DNA from: Talinum fruticosum
Taxonomy: Eukaryota > Streptophyta > Magnoliopsida > Caryophyllales > Talinaceae
Length of the DNA: 64,000 bases
Assembly (NCBI GenBank): GCA_021018815.1
Contig: JAITYX010000054.1
Coordinates: 806,001 to 870,000 of the forward strand
Direction of reading: 5' to 3'
Made by a program: the position numbers and the translations under genes. The notes below the pieces were generated by a model. The model was not told where the DNA came from. It was given only the letters and a program-made list of their open reading frames with translations, and ran no database searches. Below, piece by piece: positions 11,804-23,621 of this stretch (position 1 is its first letter; each line of letters opens with the position of its first letter).

Positions 11804-13287
11804 TGAAGGTTTGCTATTGGAGACTATTAGTCACCCTAGAGGTGGGGTGAATAGGGTGATGAGGGAATTTTAACAAATTTAAGCTTGAAAAGAGTAATCA
11901 AGATAATCCGAGTCTAGATTGGACTTAGAAAAGTGTGAACTCGGATATACGTAGAAACCCTCATGGGGCAGAAAACCACGGACAATGCTAGTCCAAACAC
12001 CGAGTCAAATCCACTATTTTGAATCCACAAAATACAACAGATCGACTCAACCGAATTGCTCCCTTAAATAATTCCTTATAGAGTTTTCCTATACTTATAA
12101 ATTCCTTTATCCGATCTAGTACTTCCTAACCGAGGTAACCTTTACAGTTAGGGACAAGTGAGCTGAGTTAACCTTTATAACTCAGTCAAGGGACCTTACT
12201 CAGAAAGTAAGAAAGAGAATGTAACTGATTACAAGACTTTACAACTCGGAAAGTATGAATTACAAGTTAGGAGTTGTAATCGGAAGATTGAGTATGAATA
12301 CAAAGCCTTTTGCTAAAGTAATGTATATCAATAATAGAATCAGCAATCTTCAAGTCTTGAGAGTTGGCTTCTATTTATCGATGACCAAGAAGATTAGCCG
12401 TTGTGACTAATTTCCGAATAGAAGTCCTTTGTGACCGTTGTAATGATTCTTCCGAGTCGCTCGTAAAAGATCCGTTGAGATGTGAACGTTGTGCAATGAC
12501 TCTTGGCTCCTAAAGGTGCTCCAATCAGCTGGTGGTGTCCGAAAAGTAAGGTGGAAACCACCGTTGAGCTTAGCATTGAAAGTTTTCTAGTTTTGGAAAT
12601 AGACAACCCCGACACGAGCATCTACGCCTTGTTCGAAGTAGAAAAGCCTTGTTTGTCTGGTGATTGACGACTTGAAGCCGGTTACTTTTGTAATTCAAAA
12701 TTGAGATAACCTCGTTTAGATAACCTACAAAAGTAAACAATTTTGGTTCTCCGAGTATAAAATACTTTGGTATAAGATTAGGCACGAGATAATTACTTAG
12801 TTAAGATAAATAAGTGCATAATTATCTCAGAGCCTAGAAGAGTGGAATTTTCTGAGTCTAATATTCATTATACTCGAAATTCCATCGGAGTCGATCTTAA
12901 GAAAAATCAAGTTATAAGAGTGAAAACATCGGGGTATACGTACTTGATCTAGACAAATAATTCTCAAACAAACATGCTGACTTAGAAAGATGAATTATCG
13001 CCGTAATTCACTTTACTTCAAGATATGTGGTCGAACTCGGATAAGAAGTGCTAGAAAGATTATTTGAACATGCGATAAATCTTAGTAGTGTCTAAGTGAC
13101 TTAGAAACATCAATGTGAGAAGATAAGAAAGAATGTGTTTTCTGAGTCAGTCGGAATCGAATGAAAACATATGCAACAGTTTGTATAATACTCGGAATGA
13201 CTTGTAATCAAAACTTAGGAGGGATGAGGTTTGTACACGAGTCTTTGGTAGTACTCAGAATGATCTTGGTTCGAGTCCGAGTCTTCA
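11804..13287 (-). repeat. E1 3' LTR
   Basis: 1484 bp bounded by TGAAG...CTTCA, with a polypurine tract to its right. A minus-strand TATA-like box (GATAAATAGAAG) lies near 12370-12381. The CACCCTATTCACCCC block occurs near 11832-11857. Confidence 0.9.
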
Positions 13288-13305
13288 ATCTCCTCCTTTT
13301 TGATG
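13288..13305 (-). other. E1 polypurine tract
   Basis: Minus strand CATCAAAAAGGAGGAGAT lies directly against the LTR start TGAAGACTCGGA. Confidence 0.85.
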
Positions 13306-13899
13306 AAAGGCATTCCATACTTAGATAGAAACTTTGTTAGTAAAATGATCATGAGTTTTCATTCTTACTCGAGTAGAATATCTCAAAGTCTAGAGTAATG
13401 AATGAAGTGATTCATACTTAGACTATTTACGCAGATAATTCATATAACTAAGAATCATGAGTAATTATATCGGAGCAAAATAGAAAGACAAACTAATATC
13501 AGAGCAAAATTAAATAATAAGAAATTCAAGCTCGAAAGAGTGAACTCGGAAATCAGTATGCGCGAAAATTAACACTTCATTCATATATATACGAAAAAAA
13601 TTAGATAGAAAAGAGGGTGAGAAAGCTCCCCTAAACAAGACAACAATTTGCAAATATTCTCCCCTTGTCTTTCAGCAAAAACAAAAATAGGAAAGAATGT
13701 ATCAAAGATGTTTGGACAAAAAAAAAAAAGAGAAAAAGAAATTAAGACAAGTAGATTTGGGGCGGTCCGAGTTGAGGCGGATAAGTGTGCGAGTGCGCCT
13801 AAGCTGGTATGCTTGTGATAAAGTTGAAGATCCGGGCGGCGGCAGCATTGGTATCTCTGGAAGTGGCTCGGCTTTGAGTGGATGACCTAAAATTAGGTC
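13306..13899 (-). other. E1 3' untranslated region
   Basis: Between the extra ORF and the polypurine tract. It holds an A-rich stretch at about 13715-13745 and many ACTCGGA/TCCGAGT heptamers. No coding signal. Confidence 0.5.
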
Positions 13900-14459
13900 G
13901 TCTAGAGGCTCATCCTCTTGGAATTGTACTCGAGGAGGGTGCTTCTTCCGGCTTGACTTCGCGGACTGTCCAACATCCGCGAGGTCTTCGACTTACTCGG
14001 ATCGCCGTCCGAGCTTATTAGTTCCGGTTGAGGAACCTGGAGCACCCTGTCCCTCGACTTCTTCCTTCTCCTTTCCTTCTTGCTCTTTCTCCTCTTCCTT
14101 CTCTTCTTCCTCCTTTTCCTCGAAGGAGTTGCTTTTGCTGCAGCCTCCTCTTCTTCTTCGGCCGCTTCTCCGGATGCGAGACTTGGCAGGGCTCGAGGAC
14201 TCCTCGGATGTATCCGAGCTATCCGGGTCCTGAGCGGCTTTGGTGCGCCTTTCTCCGAGGAGCTCAAGCATCTCCTGTTGCTCCTTAACTAGAGTCTTCA
14301 TTTCAAGGAGCACATCTTGTTGCTCTCGAATCCGATATTGTGTTGTCTTTTGGTTAATGGTCATGGATTGAAGGACGAACTTGAAGGAGCGAAGAGTGTC
14401 CGCAGTTTCCGCAGACACGAAGTGAGCCTGTCTATCGAGCTTTAGACAAGGAAGTCGTG
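13900..14459 (-). pseudogene. E1 extra ORF, C-terminal part (coiled coil and charged tail)
   Basis: Minus-strand frame 14418-13993 encodes a helical, Gln/Glu/Lys-rich segment (LEMKTLVKEQQEMLELLGER, near 14275-14335) and a Ser/Asp stretch QDPDSSDTSEESSSP. The tail has extreme composition: runs of Glu/Lys in one frame and Arg/Lys (KRRKKRRKRRK) in the next, so the true reading frame after about 14170 is uncertain. It is separated from the N-terminal part by the solo LTR at 14460. Similar coiled-coil tails follow the Transposase_32-like domain in F1. Confidence 0.6.
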
Positions 14460-15983
14460 TGAAGACTCGGACACTGCTCTATATCTTTACGAGTCATGCA
14501 AAAGGAATCGGGTATAACGATGTCATTCATATAGAGTTTTGATTCCAAGGCATTCTCTCGTGTCTTAGAAACTTACTTGAGTTAAAAGTATCTTTTCTAT
14601 GCGATTCGGCCTTCACTTATCTCTTTAATCGCTTTCGGTTAGCGACTCGTAAAACTTGTTCTTTATTCCGAGTCCACTCTCACTCGAGAATCGACTTGTG
14701 GTTATTTACTCTATTTTGCAAAGTCGGCATTCGTAGTTCTTTTCGTGCTTAGTCTACATCAAGTGTTTCCCACTCGATATTTGTCAATAGAACTTGATTC
14801 TTTGCTTAAGACTAAGTCTTATGGAACTCCGAGTATCATGGATATTAGACTCGGAATATTCCATTTCTTTTCGACTCGGATAATCTGTTGGTTAATTTTC
14901 ATGATTATATTATTATCTCGTGTCTAACCTTGGACCAAAGTATTTTATACTTTGAGAACCAAAGGTGTTTTACTTTTGTAGGTTATTCAATCGAGGATAT
15001 CTTTTCAAACTACAAAAGTAGCCGGCTTCGAACGTCAAATCACCAGCGAGATATAGCTTTTCACCTACACTGCTCTAGTCCCGTAAGATTGTGTCGAAGC
15101 CGTCTGCTTCCATATCCGGAAAACTGGAACGCTAAGCCTAACGGTGGTTTCCACCTCATTTTTCAAGACACAACCGATGGTTTTGGGACTTCCAAGAGAG
15201 TTAAACCGTTGTCCAACGTCCATATTTCAACGGATACTTTCGAGTGACTCGGAAAGCCTTTCACAACGGTCACGAGAGGACTCTCGGTCAGCGAGATGAA
15301 GATAACGGCTACTCGCCTGGTCATCTATAAAAGGAAGCCACTTCACAAGACTTGAAGATGAGCGGAACATATTGTCAATACTCCAACTTGAACAAAGTTA
15401 TTGTATTTACTTTCAATCTTCAACTTACAACTCCCACTCGTAATTCATTACTTTCGAGTTGTAAGGTCTTGTACTCGATTACAAACACTTCTTACATTCT
15501 TTGTAAGGTCCCTTGACTAAGCTGTAAGGGTTAACTCAGCTTAGTTGTCCCTAAGCTGTAAGGGTTATCTCAGCTAGGAAGTACTAGATCAGATAAGGGA
15601 ATTTCGAGTTTAGGAAAATCTGTATAGAGTTGTCTAAGGGAGCAACTCGGGTTCTGTCAAGTTCACGGTATTTTGTGGACTCAAAATAGTGGATTTGACT
15701 TCGTGTCCGGATTGACACGGGCCGTGGTTTTCCGCCCCAGGAGGGTTTCCACGTAAATTCTCTCGTGTTCTATTTCGAGTTCATTCTAGACTCGGACGCC
15801 CTGCTGAACGTGTTTACTCCGATTCATTACATTCCGAGTCCAATCTTTTTCGACCCCTTGCTTAGACTCGGAATCCGTATTTGACTCTTCTCTCGTCAAA
15901 AGGTGTGTGCTTTCGAAAAGAATTTTTCATCACCCTATTCACCCCCTCTAGGGTGACTCGGACTCTCCCCGAGCAAACCTTCA
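14460..15983 (+). repeat. solo LTR of the E1/E2 family, inverted and nested in E1
   Basis: 1524 bp, TGAAGACTCGGA...GCAAACCTTCA, that is the E1 LTR in opposite orientation, with TATA-like CTATAAAAGGAAG near 15324-15336. TCGTG precedes it (14455-14459) and recurs at 15985-15989 one base after its end, which supports a 5-bp target duplication. No primer site or gag follows, so it is a solo LTR left by recombination within an element that inserted into E1's extra ORF. Confidence 0.88.
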
Positions 15984-16893
15984 CTCGTGGCTTTAAGAGG
16001 AGGACCTGAGGTGGAAGCACCGCCAGGTGGAGGAGGGAGTGAGAGATGAGTCCGAGTCCGAGGCGGAGGGAAGGTTGCCTCGGTTATGAGCTGTGGACCT
16101 AGACACCAGGTTGGGTTTCCTGGTACTGTATCCAAGAAACTCTTTTCTACCAACAACGATGGTAGCCTCGGACACTTCGTTTGGGTCCGAGGGAGCGGAA
16201 CCTTAAATTGCTTAAAGATAAGGGTAAGAAGGGCTCCGGAAGGAAGAGGGGTGGATTTCTTTGTCCGAGCTGGCACAGTGGCCATTTGCTCAATTATAGC
16301 GGTAAAGAGGTCTACGTCGTAGCCCTTGAGAATGTCAAACAAAGCTTTGAGAATCTTTGAGTTGGGAATCTCTTTGCTTGGAATGATGAGAAATGAATGT
16401 TCTCATCAGCAAGAAGCATAGAAGTCTAGCCTCGATCTTCATTTAAGTCACAAAAAAATTCTTACGTGGCTCGGGGACTTCCTTGGCATACTTTTTGAAG
16501 AACTCATGAGTAACTTTGTTGAAAGGGATGGGGTTGTCTGTTGAGAAAGATAGAAGTGACTTTGAAAAGATGATGAATGAGAGAGAGATTTATACGAACC
16601 ACGAGTGTTGCGAACTCTTGAGGTGATGGTCCCTCAAAGCAAGAAAGGTTTGAATAGAACTCAAGCAACGAGTTCTGCGTATATGAATTCACTAAAACAA
16701 AGAAAGTTGTATACACCGGTGGTTTTGATGTGTTTCAACCATGAAAAGGTTTTGGTTGGAAAGAATTTGTCATCCAACGTTAATGTTGGGTGATGAGGAT
16801 TTTGGAGAGGTTAGAAGGACCCTCTTGGCTCTTGTTTCTAGGCTTCTTAGTTGTAGAGCCTAGAAAATATGGAGCGAAACCTCTCTTACGCAT
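15984..16893 (-). pseudogene. E1 extra ORF, N-terminal part (putative plant transposon protein type)
   Basis: The first ATG after the TATA-like box is at 16893 and opens MRKRGFAPYFLGSTTKKPRN, a basic start. After one frame change at about 16790, segments read LDDKFFPTKTFSWLKHIKTT, then FIYAELV and EFYSNL near 16660-16680, then IHFSLIIPSKEIPNSKILK and FDILKGYDVDLFTAIIEQMA with LPSGALLTLIFKQFKVPL near 16190-16345. This order fits the plant transposon-protein (Transposase_32-like) domain found downstream of pol in some plant LTR elements. The biochemical role is unknown. The reading frame is interrupted at 15984 by the solo LTR and has further shifts. Confidence 0.65.
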
Positions 16894-16932
16894 GGTTGAG
16901 AAGTTTTAGAGGAAAGAGAGTTAACTCGAAGA

Positions 16933-16935
<3 letters not shown>

Positions 16936-16974
<39 letters not shown>
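16936..16974. repeat. (GA)n microsatellite
   Basis: About 19 GA units. On the minus strand it is a CT tract between the TATA-like box and the ATG of the extra ORF, a leader-like position. A shorter GA run lies at 17217-17233. Confidence 0.95.
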
Positions 16975-16977
<3 letters not shown>

Positions 16978-17068
16978 GAGAGTGCTTGAGAGCTTAATTC
17001 GCAAGAGTGAGTGCTCGACAATTTGGGTTAGCAAAGAGTAAAGTAGTGAAATGAAGGAAAATGGATGC

Positions 17069-17076
17069 TATTTATA
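17069..17076 (-). promoter_or_regulatory. TATA-like box upstream of E1 extra ORF
   Basis: Minus strand CTATAAATAGC at 17078-17068 lies about 176 bp upstream of the ATG at 16893 and about 400 bp downstream of the pol stop. The leader between them contains a CT tract, common in plant 5' leaders. This is inference: no transcript evidence. Confidence 0.45.
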
Positions 17077-17484
17077 GCAACAGGAATGTCCTTTAGTATT
17101 CGTTCGATCCAAACCTCCAACGGTCGCCTCGGACCGATGTGTCCGTTCCGCTCTCCAACGGTTAGAATTCAAGTGTCCGTTTCCCAACGGCTAGTTCACT
17201 TATCGATGTGCAGGGTAGAGAGAGAGAGAGAGAAAAGAGAAATTTTAAAAGTAATTTATGAAATTCTCCACTAATCTAGAGATGATTTCGAAGTTTGAAG
17301 TCCAATTTTCTCAAAAGCCGAGTCCGACTCGAGTAAAGTTTATGAGTGACTCGGAAAGCGCAAACAGACTAATAACTCCTAGCTCGAGTATCACTGGGTC
17401 AGCTGAACTAATTGTTATTAAGACAAAGAAAAGAACATGTAACACATAATCATGCAAGATAATTTCACTTAGAAGAACACATAA

Positions 17485-18890
17485 TCATGCATTTATCATG
17501 CCAAGTTCATTCCTAATAAAGCAAAACCGATCCTCACTAAGTGGCTTAGTAAAGATATCAGCTAATTGAAATTTTGTAGGAATGAATTCAAGTTTAATAT
17601 CATCTTTCTTAGAATGGTCTCTCAGAAAATGATACCTAACCTCAATATGCTTTGTCTTTGAGTGCTGGACTGGATTCTTAGTAATGCCGATTGCACTCGA
17701 TTATCACACTTGATTGGAATTGATTTGAATGAAAGTCCAAGGTCTTTCAAGTGTTGCTTGATCCATAGAATCTGAGCACAGCATGCTCCAGCTGCAATGT
17801 ACTCAGCTTCAACAGTTGATAAAGCAACTAAGTTACGCTTCTTTGAGTGCCAAGATATAAGGGATTGACCTAGAAACCGGCATGCTCCTAAGGTGCTCTT
17901 TCTATCAACCTTGTATCCAGCATAGTCAGCATCCGAGTATCCAGTGAGGGTCGGTTCCGAGTCTCTTGAGGACCATAGACCTAAATTCCGAGTCCCCGCA
18001 AGATATCTAAAAATTATCTTCACCGCGGTGAGATGTGATTTTTTGGATTAGCTTAAAATCTTACACACGAGACATACACTAGACATAATGTCCGGCCTAC
18101 TAGATGTAAGATATAGTAGAGATCCAATCATACCTCAATAGAGTTTCGATCTACTACTTTACCTTTTTCGTCCGAGTCCAGTTTCATGCTGCTACTCATG
18201 GGTGTTGCTTGCATGTTTTGCATCTTGAAACTTGTACTTCTTCAGACAACTCCTTGGTATACTTGGATTGATGGACATAGATGCCATCTTTGTCTTGCTT
18301 GATTTGTAGACCAAGAAAGAAATTGAGCTCTCCCATCATGCTCATTTGTAATTCCTATCTTATTAACTCAGAAAAATCTCAACGAGACATTTTTATTAGT
18401 AGCTCTAAAAATTATATCATCAACATAAATCGAACAATAAGAAAGTCTTTCCTCTTGGTTTTTGTGAAAAGAGTTTTGTCAATCTGACTTCTTTTAAAAT
18501 CATCTTCAACCAAGAAACTGCTCAGTCTTTCGTACCAAGCTCTGCTAGCTTGTTTAAGACCATAAAGAGCCTTTTGCAACTTGAAAACATGATTTGGAAA
18601 TTCTGAGTTTTCAAATCCGGGGTTACTCAACATAGACTTCTTGATACAATTTAATATTTATAATTGATGCAAATGCCAATAGGATTCTAATTGCTTCAAT
18701 TCTAGCAACTGGTGCAAAGGTTTCCCCACAATCAATTCCTTCTTGATTGTAACCTTGAGCCACAAGTCTAGCCTTATTTCGACTACCAACCCATCCTCAT
18801 CGAGTTTGTTCTTGAAAACCCATCTGGTTCCTATAATCGGGTGGTCGGAAGGTCGTTTGGTCGGAGTCAAGACTTGGTTTCTTTCAAATT
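17485..18890 (-). pseudogene. E1 reverse transcriptase and RNase H
   Basis: Minus strand starts near 18850 with [16 protein letters not shown], the N-terminal RT motif. Around 18640 about 40 bp are missing compared with E2: NIKLYQ is joined straight to EVYVE, deleting the MDVKSAF-type motif with the first catalytic aspartate. YVDD is encoded at about 18415-18427 but one base out of frame with the preceding segment. RNase H (GYSDADYAGYKVDRKST, about 17930-17960) and its C-terminal ADIFTKPLSEDRFCFIRNEL follow. The stop is at 17485. The deletion and frameshifts make it inactive. Confidence 0.85.
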
Positions 18891-18899
18891 GATTAAGTT

Positions 18900-20620
18900 C
18901 CTCTTGTATGGCCTCTACCCATTTAGGTTCATTTAGGGCCTCTAGCGCATTTTGGGTTTAGTTAATGATATGAATGCAGTGAATGCACATACATTTTGCA
19001 AAAAGAACGAGTTCCTACCCCACTATTGATGTCGGACAGGATGTTCTCGAGTGGGTGGCTCGAAACATATTTGAATGCTTTACCTGTTTTCTAGTTCACC
19101 AGATTTGTGGGTTGAACTGGTTGATCTTCGATGATCTGATCCGATTGAGCTTGCTCATCTAATTGGCCTTTAGCATTCCGAGCTGGCTCTTGAGCTGGCT
19201 CGGTCTAAGTCATGATATTCCGAGTTGATTTTCTTTGACTTTGTCGGAGCTTAGCTTCAGCACGATCATCTTCATCTTAACCGAGTTTCAGATCCGAGAA
19301 TGTTGACTCACTTGGTTTTCCTCGATCAATCTCATCAAAAACAACGTGGATGCTTTCTTCCACTTTGTTAGTTCTTTTATTGAAAATGCGATATGCTTTA
19401 CTATGAGATGAATAACCAAGAAAAATACATTTATTTGACCGAGCATCAAACTTGGTCGAGTGATCCTTACCATTATTGTGAACATAACACTTACATCCGA
19501 AGGGTTTAAAGTATGAGATGTTAGGTTTCTTTCCCTTATAGAGCTTGTATGGAGTTTTCTTCAAGATGGGTCCGATGAGGAATCTGTTCGGAGTGTAGTT
19601 TCGTTGTGTTGATTGCCTCAGCCCATAAATAGTAAGGTAGATCATGTTCAATCATCATCATCCTTCGTATTTCTTCAAGAGTTCTATTCTTTCTCTCCAC
19701 TACTCCATTATGTGTAGGAGCTCCGGGTGTTGAGAAGTTGTGAGAGATACCATTCTTATCACAAAACTCTATAAATTCCGAGTAATCAAACTCCTTCCAT
19801 GGTCGGTTCGAATTCTTCCGATCCGAGTCCGAGACTCTACTCAAATTTTCCTGCAGAGCTTGCTTGAACTCTTTGAAAGCTTCATTTTTTTGCTTAAGAA
19901 AACACACCTAGGTAAATCGTGAGTAGTCATTAACAATTAGAAGTACATATAATTTACCTCCGAGACTCTTTACGAGGATTTCACCACATAAATCCATATG
20001 CAACATTTCAAGCACTTTGGATGTGGAAATAGTTTTGAGAGATTTGAAGGATGATCTGACTGTTTCCCTTTTGTGCATGCTTCACAAATTTTATCTTTCT
20101 TAAATGCACAGATTAGGTAAACCTCGACTAAACCATGAGATGCAAGCTTTTTGATAGTATGCATGCTAACATGACCTAGTCTACGATGCCATGTCCAAGA
20201 CTCATCATGCAGTGATGCTTTTAAACAAGATAAGTTCGACTTGGAATAGAAAGAGGAATAGTATAAGTATTACCCGATCTCTTACCCGAGAGCTTAGTCT
20301 CCTTGGTAGTTGCATCGGAAATATAGCAATTGGTCCGAGTGAATCTTACCTCTTGACCTTTGTCACATAGTTGAGAGATGATGAGTAGATTGTATTTTAA
20401 TCCCTTGACATGATACACCTGGGCTGACCATGTTGTCTCCTTTTACAATCTTGCCTATTCCAACTATCTTGCCTTTACTCGTCATCTCCAAAAGTGACTT
20501 TGCCTCCTTTGTAATCTTTCAACTCGGAAAAGAGTCTTGAATCTCCTAACATGTGGCGTGATCATCCACTGTCTAGGTACCAATGACCTTTTGTCTTTTC
20601 TCGAGTTACCTGCAAGTCGA
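18900..20620 (-). pseudogene. E1 protease, GAG-pre-integrase and integrase
   Basis: Protease near 20570-20620 reads WYLDSG followed by SRHMLGDSRLFSELKDYKGG; the codon after the active-site glycine is TGA rather than the usual cysteine or alanine. The GAG-pre-integrase motif (MHTIKKLASHGLVEV, then ICEACTKGKQ) lies at 20060-20164. The integrase core (19536-19907) shows STPGAPTHNGVVERKNRTLE with the catalytic glutamate region. The C-terminal part (19277-19600) carries YKLYKGKKPNISYFKPFGCK and CIFLGYSSHSKAYRIFN. Several frameshifts separate the pieces. Confidence 0.85.
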
Positions 20621-20689
20621 AACACACTAGCCCTTCTCACTACCTCTAACGAACCCAAGTAACTCCCTTTATCTGTGGTCCTTTTCTCA

Positions 20690-22435
20690 GGAATAAGACT
20701 CTTGGGAACCCAGATTTAAATTACTTTGGGTTTGGTCCGATTCTGAGCCCTCCTTTAGAAAACCGAGTCTATGTCTTTTTCTTTTGAAAGCCTTTTCTTT
20801 TATAAACAGGTGGAGAAGGTTTTCTCTTGTAGGCTGGTCCGGGCTTAGTTCTCTTTTCATTTTTATGAATGGGACCATGCTCAGCCTTCCTGAACTTCAC
20901 ACTTCGGAATCCATTTTGAAAAGATCCGAGTAGGATTTTGATTCCTCCTCTTTGTTAAAACCAAGTCCTTCAATTCTAAAGGAGACACATTGAGAGCCTA
21001 AAAGCATGTCAAGGTTTTTCGACCTTGAGTAAATTTTAAAACAAGCTCTTGAGACTCATTGAGCTTTTGTTTCAGATGTTTATTTTCTCTCCGAGTGTCT
21101 CGGACTCGGTCTCATTAGCTTGAGTACTAGTATTGAATTCTCCTAGAATAAGTCTCAGCTTTTCCAATTCAAGTTTCAAACCAATGCTCTCGAAGTGAGA
21201 GACTCAAGTTGTTCTTTAAATTGAGAAGAATCGGAATTAGACTTTTCTTCCAAAGTGTAAATATATTTAGCTATATGAACTTTGGAGAACTTAAGAAAGT
21301 ATTCTATTACCTCCCGAGGATTTGCCTCGTCGGTGGCCGAGTTGTCGAGTCCGACTCGGATTCGGCTTCGAGTCCGATAGTGCCATTAGCCACTTTGAGT
21401 CATATGAGTCTTCATCTTCTTCGAGATGAATCTTCATCACTCCATATGGCCATCATAGCATTCTTCTTCTTTCTGTCCCTCTTTCTCTTTGGACGAGTCT
21501 TTGATTATGTGATCTTTGCTGCCACATTCAAAACTGACCGAGTTCTTAGTTAAAGATAACTTTGAAGGGGAGGAGTGTTTACCTTTTCTGTCCTTCTTAT
21601 CTTTCTTGTAGAACTCATCTCTTGGCCTTTTCTCTCATCTCTTGTGCTTCATCATTCTTTTGAAGCAACAAGCGATAAGTGCCATGGGATCTTCTTCGAG
21701 TCCGACGAACTCAGGTTTTCTTTTACGCTTTACGAGGCCTTCGACGCAATGTTCTTTTTAGTACTAACCTCAGCATCCTCTTCTTTCAAATGGATTTCAT
21801 GGGTAAGTAGCTTCCCAATCGGTTCGTGTAGCTATAGTTAAGAGAGGTTCTGAGCTTCCTCAATGGCTGTCACCTTTGGACCCCATCTTCTCTTGGGTAG
21901 ACTTCTTAGAATTTTTCCGTACATTTCTTCATGAGAAATCTTTCCACCCAGATATTTGAGATTGTTTGTAATCTCGGTGAAGCGTATAAACATCCGATGA
22001 TGTTTTCTTCGGCTCCATCTTGAACAGACTTATATTTGTGAAGATATTGACTTATCTTCGCTTGTCTCACTTGGCTTGTTCCTTCATATGTGTTAACAAG
22101 AGTGTCCCACACATCTTTAGCCGTGTCACAAGTCGACACTCTGTTGTATTCTTCCGAGCTAATGGCGCATATCAGAATGTTCATTACTTTAAAGTTCTTT
22201 CTAAACTTTTCGATTCTTCGATGGTGTACTCGAACTTTGCTTTAGGTACAGGTCTTGTATCTTCCATCTTCATTGGAATGTAATTGCCTTCTTGTATGAT
22301 GTTCCAGACATCTTCATCGTTGTCCAATAGAAAGCATTCCATTAGCTTCTTCTAGTGCACGAAATTTGATCCTTTGAACTTAGGTGGTCTACTGAAAGAT
22401 ATTCCTTCATCGAACTCTCCGTTGTTCCGAGCCTT
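20690..22435 (-). pseudogene. E1 gag
   Basis: The frame begins at about 22435 where E2 has ATG and E1 has AAG, so the start codon is lost. SIRE-type UBN2 gag motifs follow: RPPKFKGSNF, EDVWNIIQEGNYIP, MNILICAISSEEYNRVST, AKDVWDTLVNTYEGTSQV (about 22060-22120). The rest down to 20690 is a charged, Ser-rich region with coiled-coil character and a lysine-rich end before protease. Stops and shifts are scattered through it. Confidence 0.8.
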
Positions 22436-22480
22436 TTGATCTTTAGACCTTTGGATTATTAGATCCTTTCTGAAAGGCTG

Positions 22481-22492
22481 GGCTCGATACCA
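22481..22492 (-). other. E1 primer binding site
   Basis: Minus strand TGGTATCGAGCC lies two bases from the LTR end (CTTCA-AT-TGGTATCGAGCC). It is a variant of the initiator tRNA-Met complement. The same 12-mer follows the LTRs of E2 and E3. Confidence 0.88.
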
Positions 22493-22494
22493 AT

Positions 22495-23621
22495 TGAAGG
22501 TTTGCTCTTGGAGAGTGTTAGTCACCATAGAGGGGGTGAATAGGGTGATGAGGGAATTTTAACAAACTTGGAAGATTTAAGCTTGAAAAGAGTAATCAAG
22601 ATAATCCGAGTCTAGATTGGACTTAGAAAAGTGTCATATATACGTGGAAACCCTCTTGGGGCAGAAAACCATGGACAATGCTAGTCCAAGCACTAAGTCA
22701 AATCCACTATTTTGAATCCGCAAAATACAGCAGACTAACTCAACCAGAATTGCTCCTTTAAATAATTCCTTATATAGTTTTCCTAGACTTAAAAACTCCC
22801 TTATCTAATCTAGTACTTCCTAATAGAGGTAATCTTTACAGCTAGGGACAACCGAGCTGAGTTAACCCTTACAACTTAGTCATGGAACCTTACTCGAAAG
22901 TAAAAAGAGTATGTAACTGATTACAAGACTTTACAACTCGGAAAGTATGAATTACAAGCTAGGAGTTGTAACTAGAAGATTAAGTATGAATACAAAGCCT
23001 TTCGCTAAAGTAATGTATATCAACAGTAGAATTAGCAATCTTCAAGTCTTGAGAGTTGGCTTCTATTTATAGATGACCAAGCGGATTAGCCGTTGTCCTT
23101 TGTGGATCGTTGTAACGATTCTTCTAAGTCACTTAGAAAATATCTCGTTGAGATTTAAACATTGTGCAACGGCTCTTGGCTCCTAAAGGTGCTCCTATCA
23201 ACCGGTGGTGTTTGAAAAGTAAGGTGGAAACCATCGTTGAGCTTAGCGTTGAAAGTTTTCCAATTTTGAAAACAGACAACCCCGACACAACGATCCGGGT
23301 CTTGTTCGGAAGTAGAAAAGCCTTGTCTGACTGGTGATTGACAGCTTGAAGCCGGTTACTTTTGTAATTCAAAATTGAGATAACCTACAAAAGTAAACAA
23401 TTTTGGTTCTGAATGTATAAAATACTTTGGTCTAAGATTAGGAACAGATAATTACTTAATTAAGATAAATAAATGTATAATTATCTCAGGCCTAGAAGAG
23501 TGGAATTTTCCGACTCTAATATTCATTATACTAAAATTCCATCGGAGCGAGTCTTAAGAAAGATCAAGTTATAAGAGTGAAAACATCGGGGTATACGTAC
23601 TTGATCTAGACAAATAATTCT
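22495..23621 (-). repeat. E1 5' LTR, truncated
   Basis: Aligns with 11804-12964 of the 3' LTR, from TGAAGGTTTGC to ...AAATAATTCT, then stops abruptly at the TG of another LTR. About 320 bp of U3 on the right are missing and are not found on the far side of the interrupting sequence. A TATA-like CTATTTATAG lies near 23066. Confidence 0.88.

Larger units (their letters stand above)
11804..23621 (-). mobile_element. E1: SIRE-like Copia retrotransposon with extra ORF and nested solo LTR
   Basis: Element order on the minus strand: truncated 5' LTR (22495-23621), primer site, gag, protease, integrase, RT, RNase H (ending 17485), TATA-like box, extra ORF split by an inverted solo LTR (14460-15983), polypurine tract, 3' LTR (11804-13287). 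gag motifs (RPPKFKGSNF, NTYEGTSQV) point to the SIRE/Maximus-type lineage. Its coding regions carry stops, frameshifts and an RT deletion, so it is not autonomous. The 5' LTR is cut at 23621 by the chimeric LTR. Confidence 0.88.

Noticed and set aside
14028..14292. Plus-strand frames of 70-86 codons
   Set aside because: Antisense shadow of the charged tail of the E1 extra ORF.
14888..15247. 119-codon plus-strand frame
   Set aside because: Lies wholly inside the inverted solo LTR and matches non-coding LTR sequence in the other four copies.
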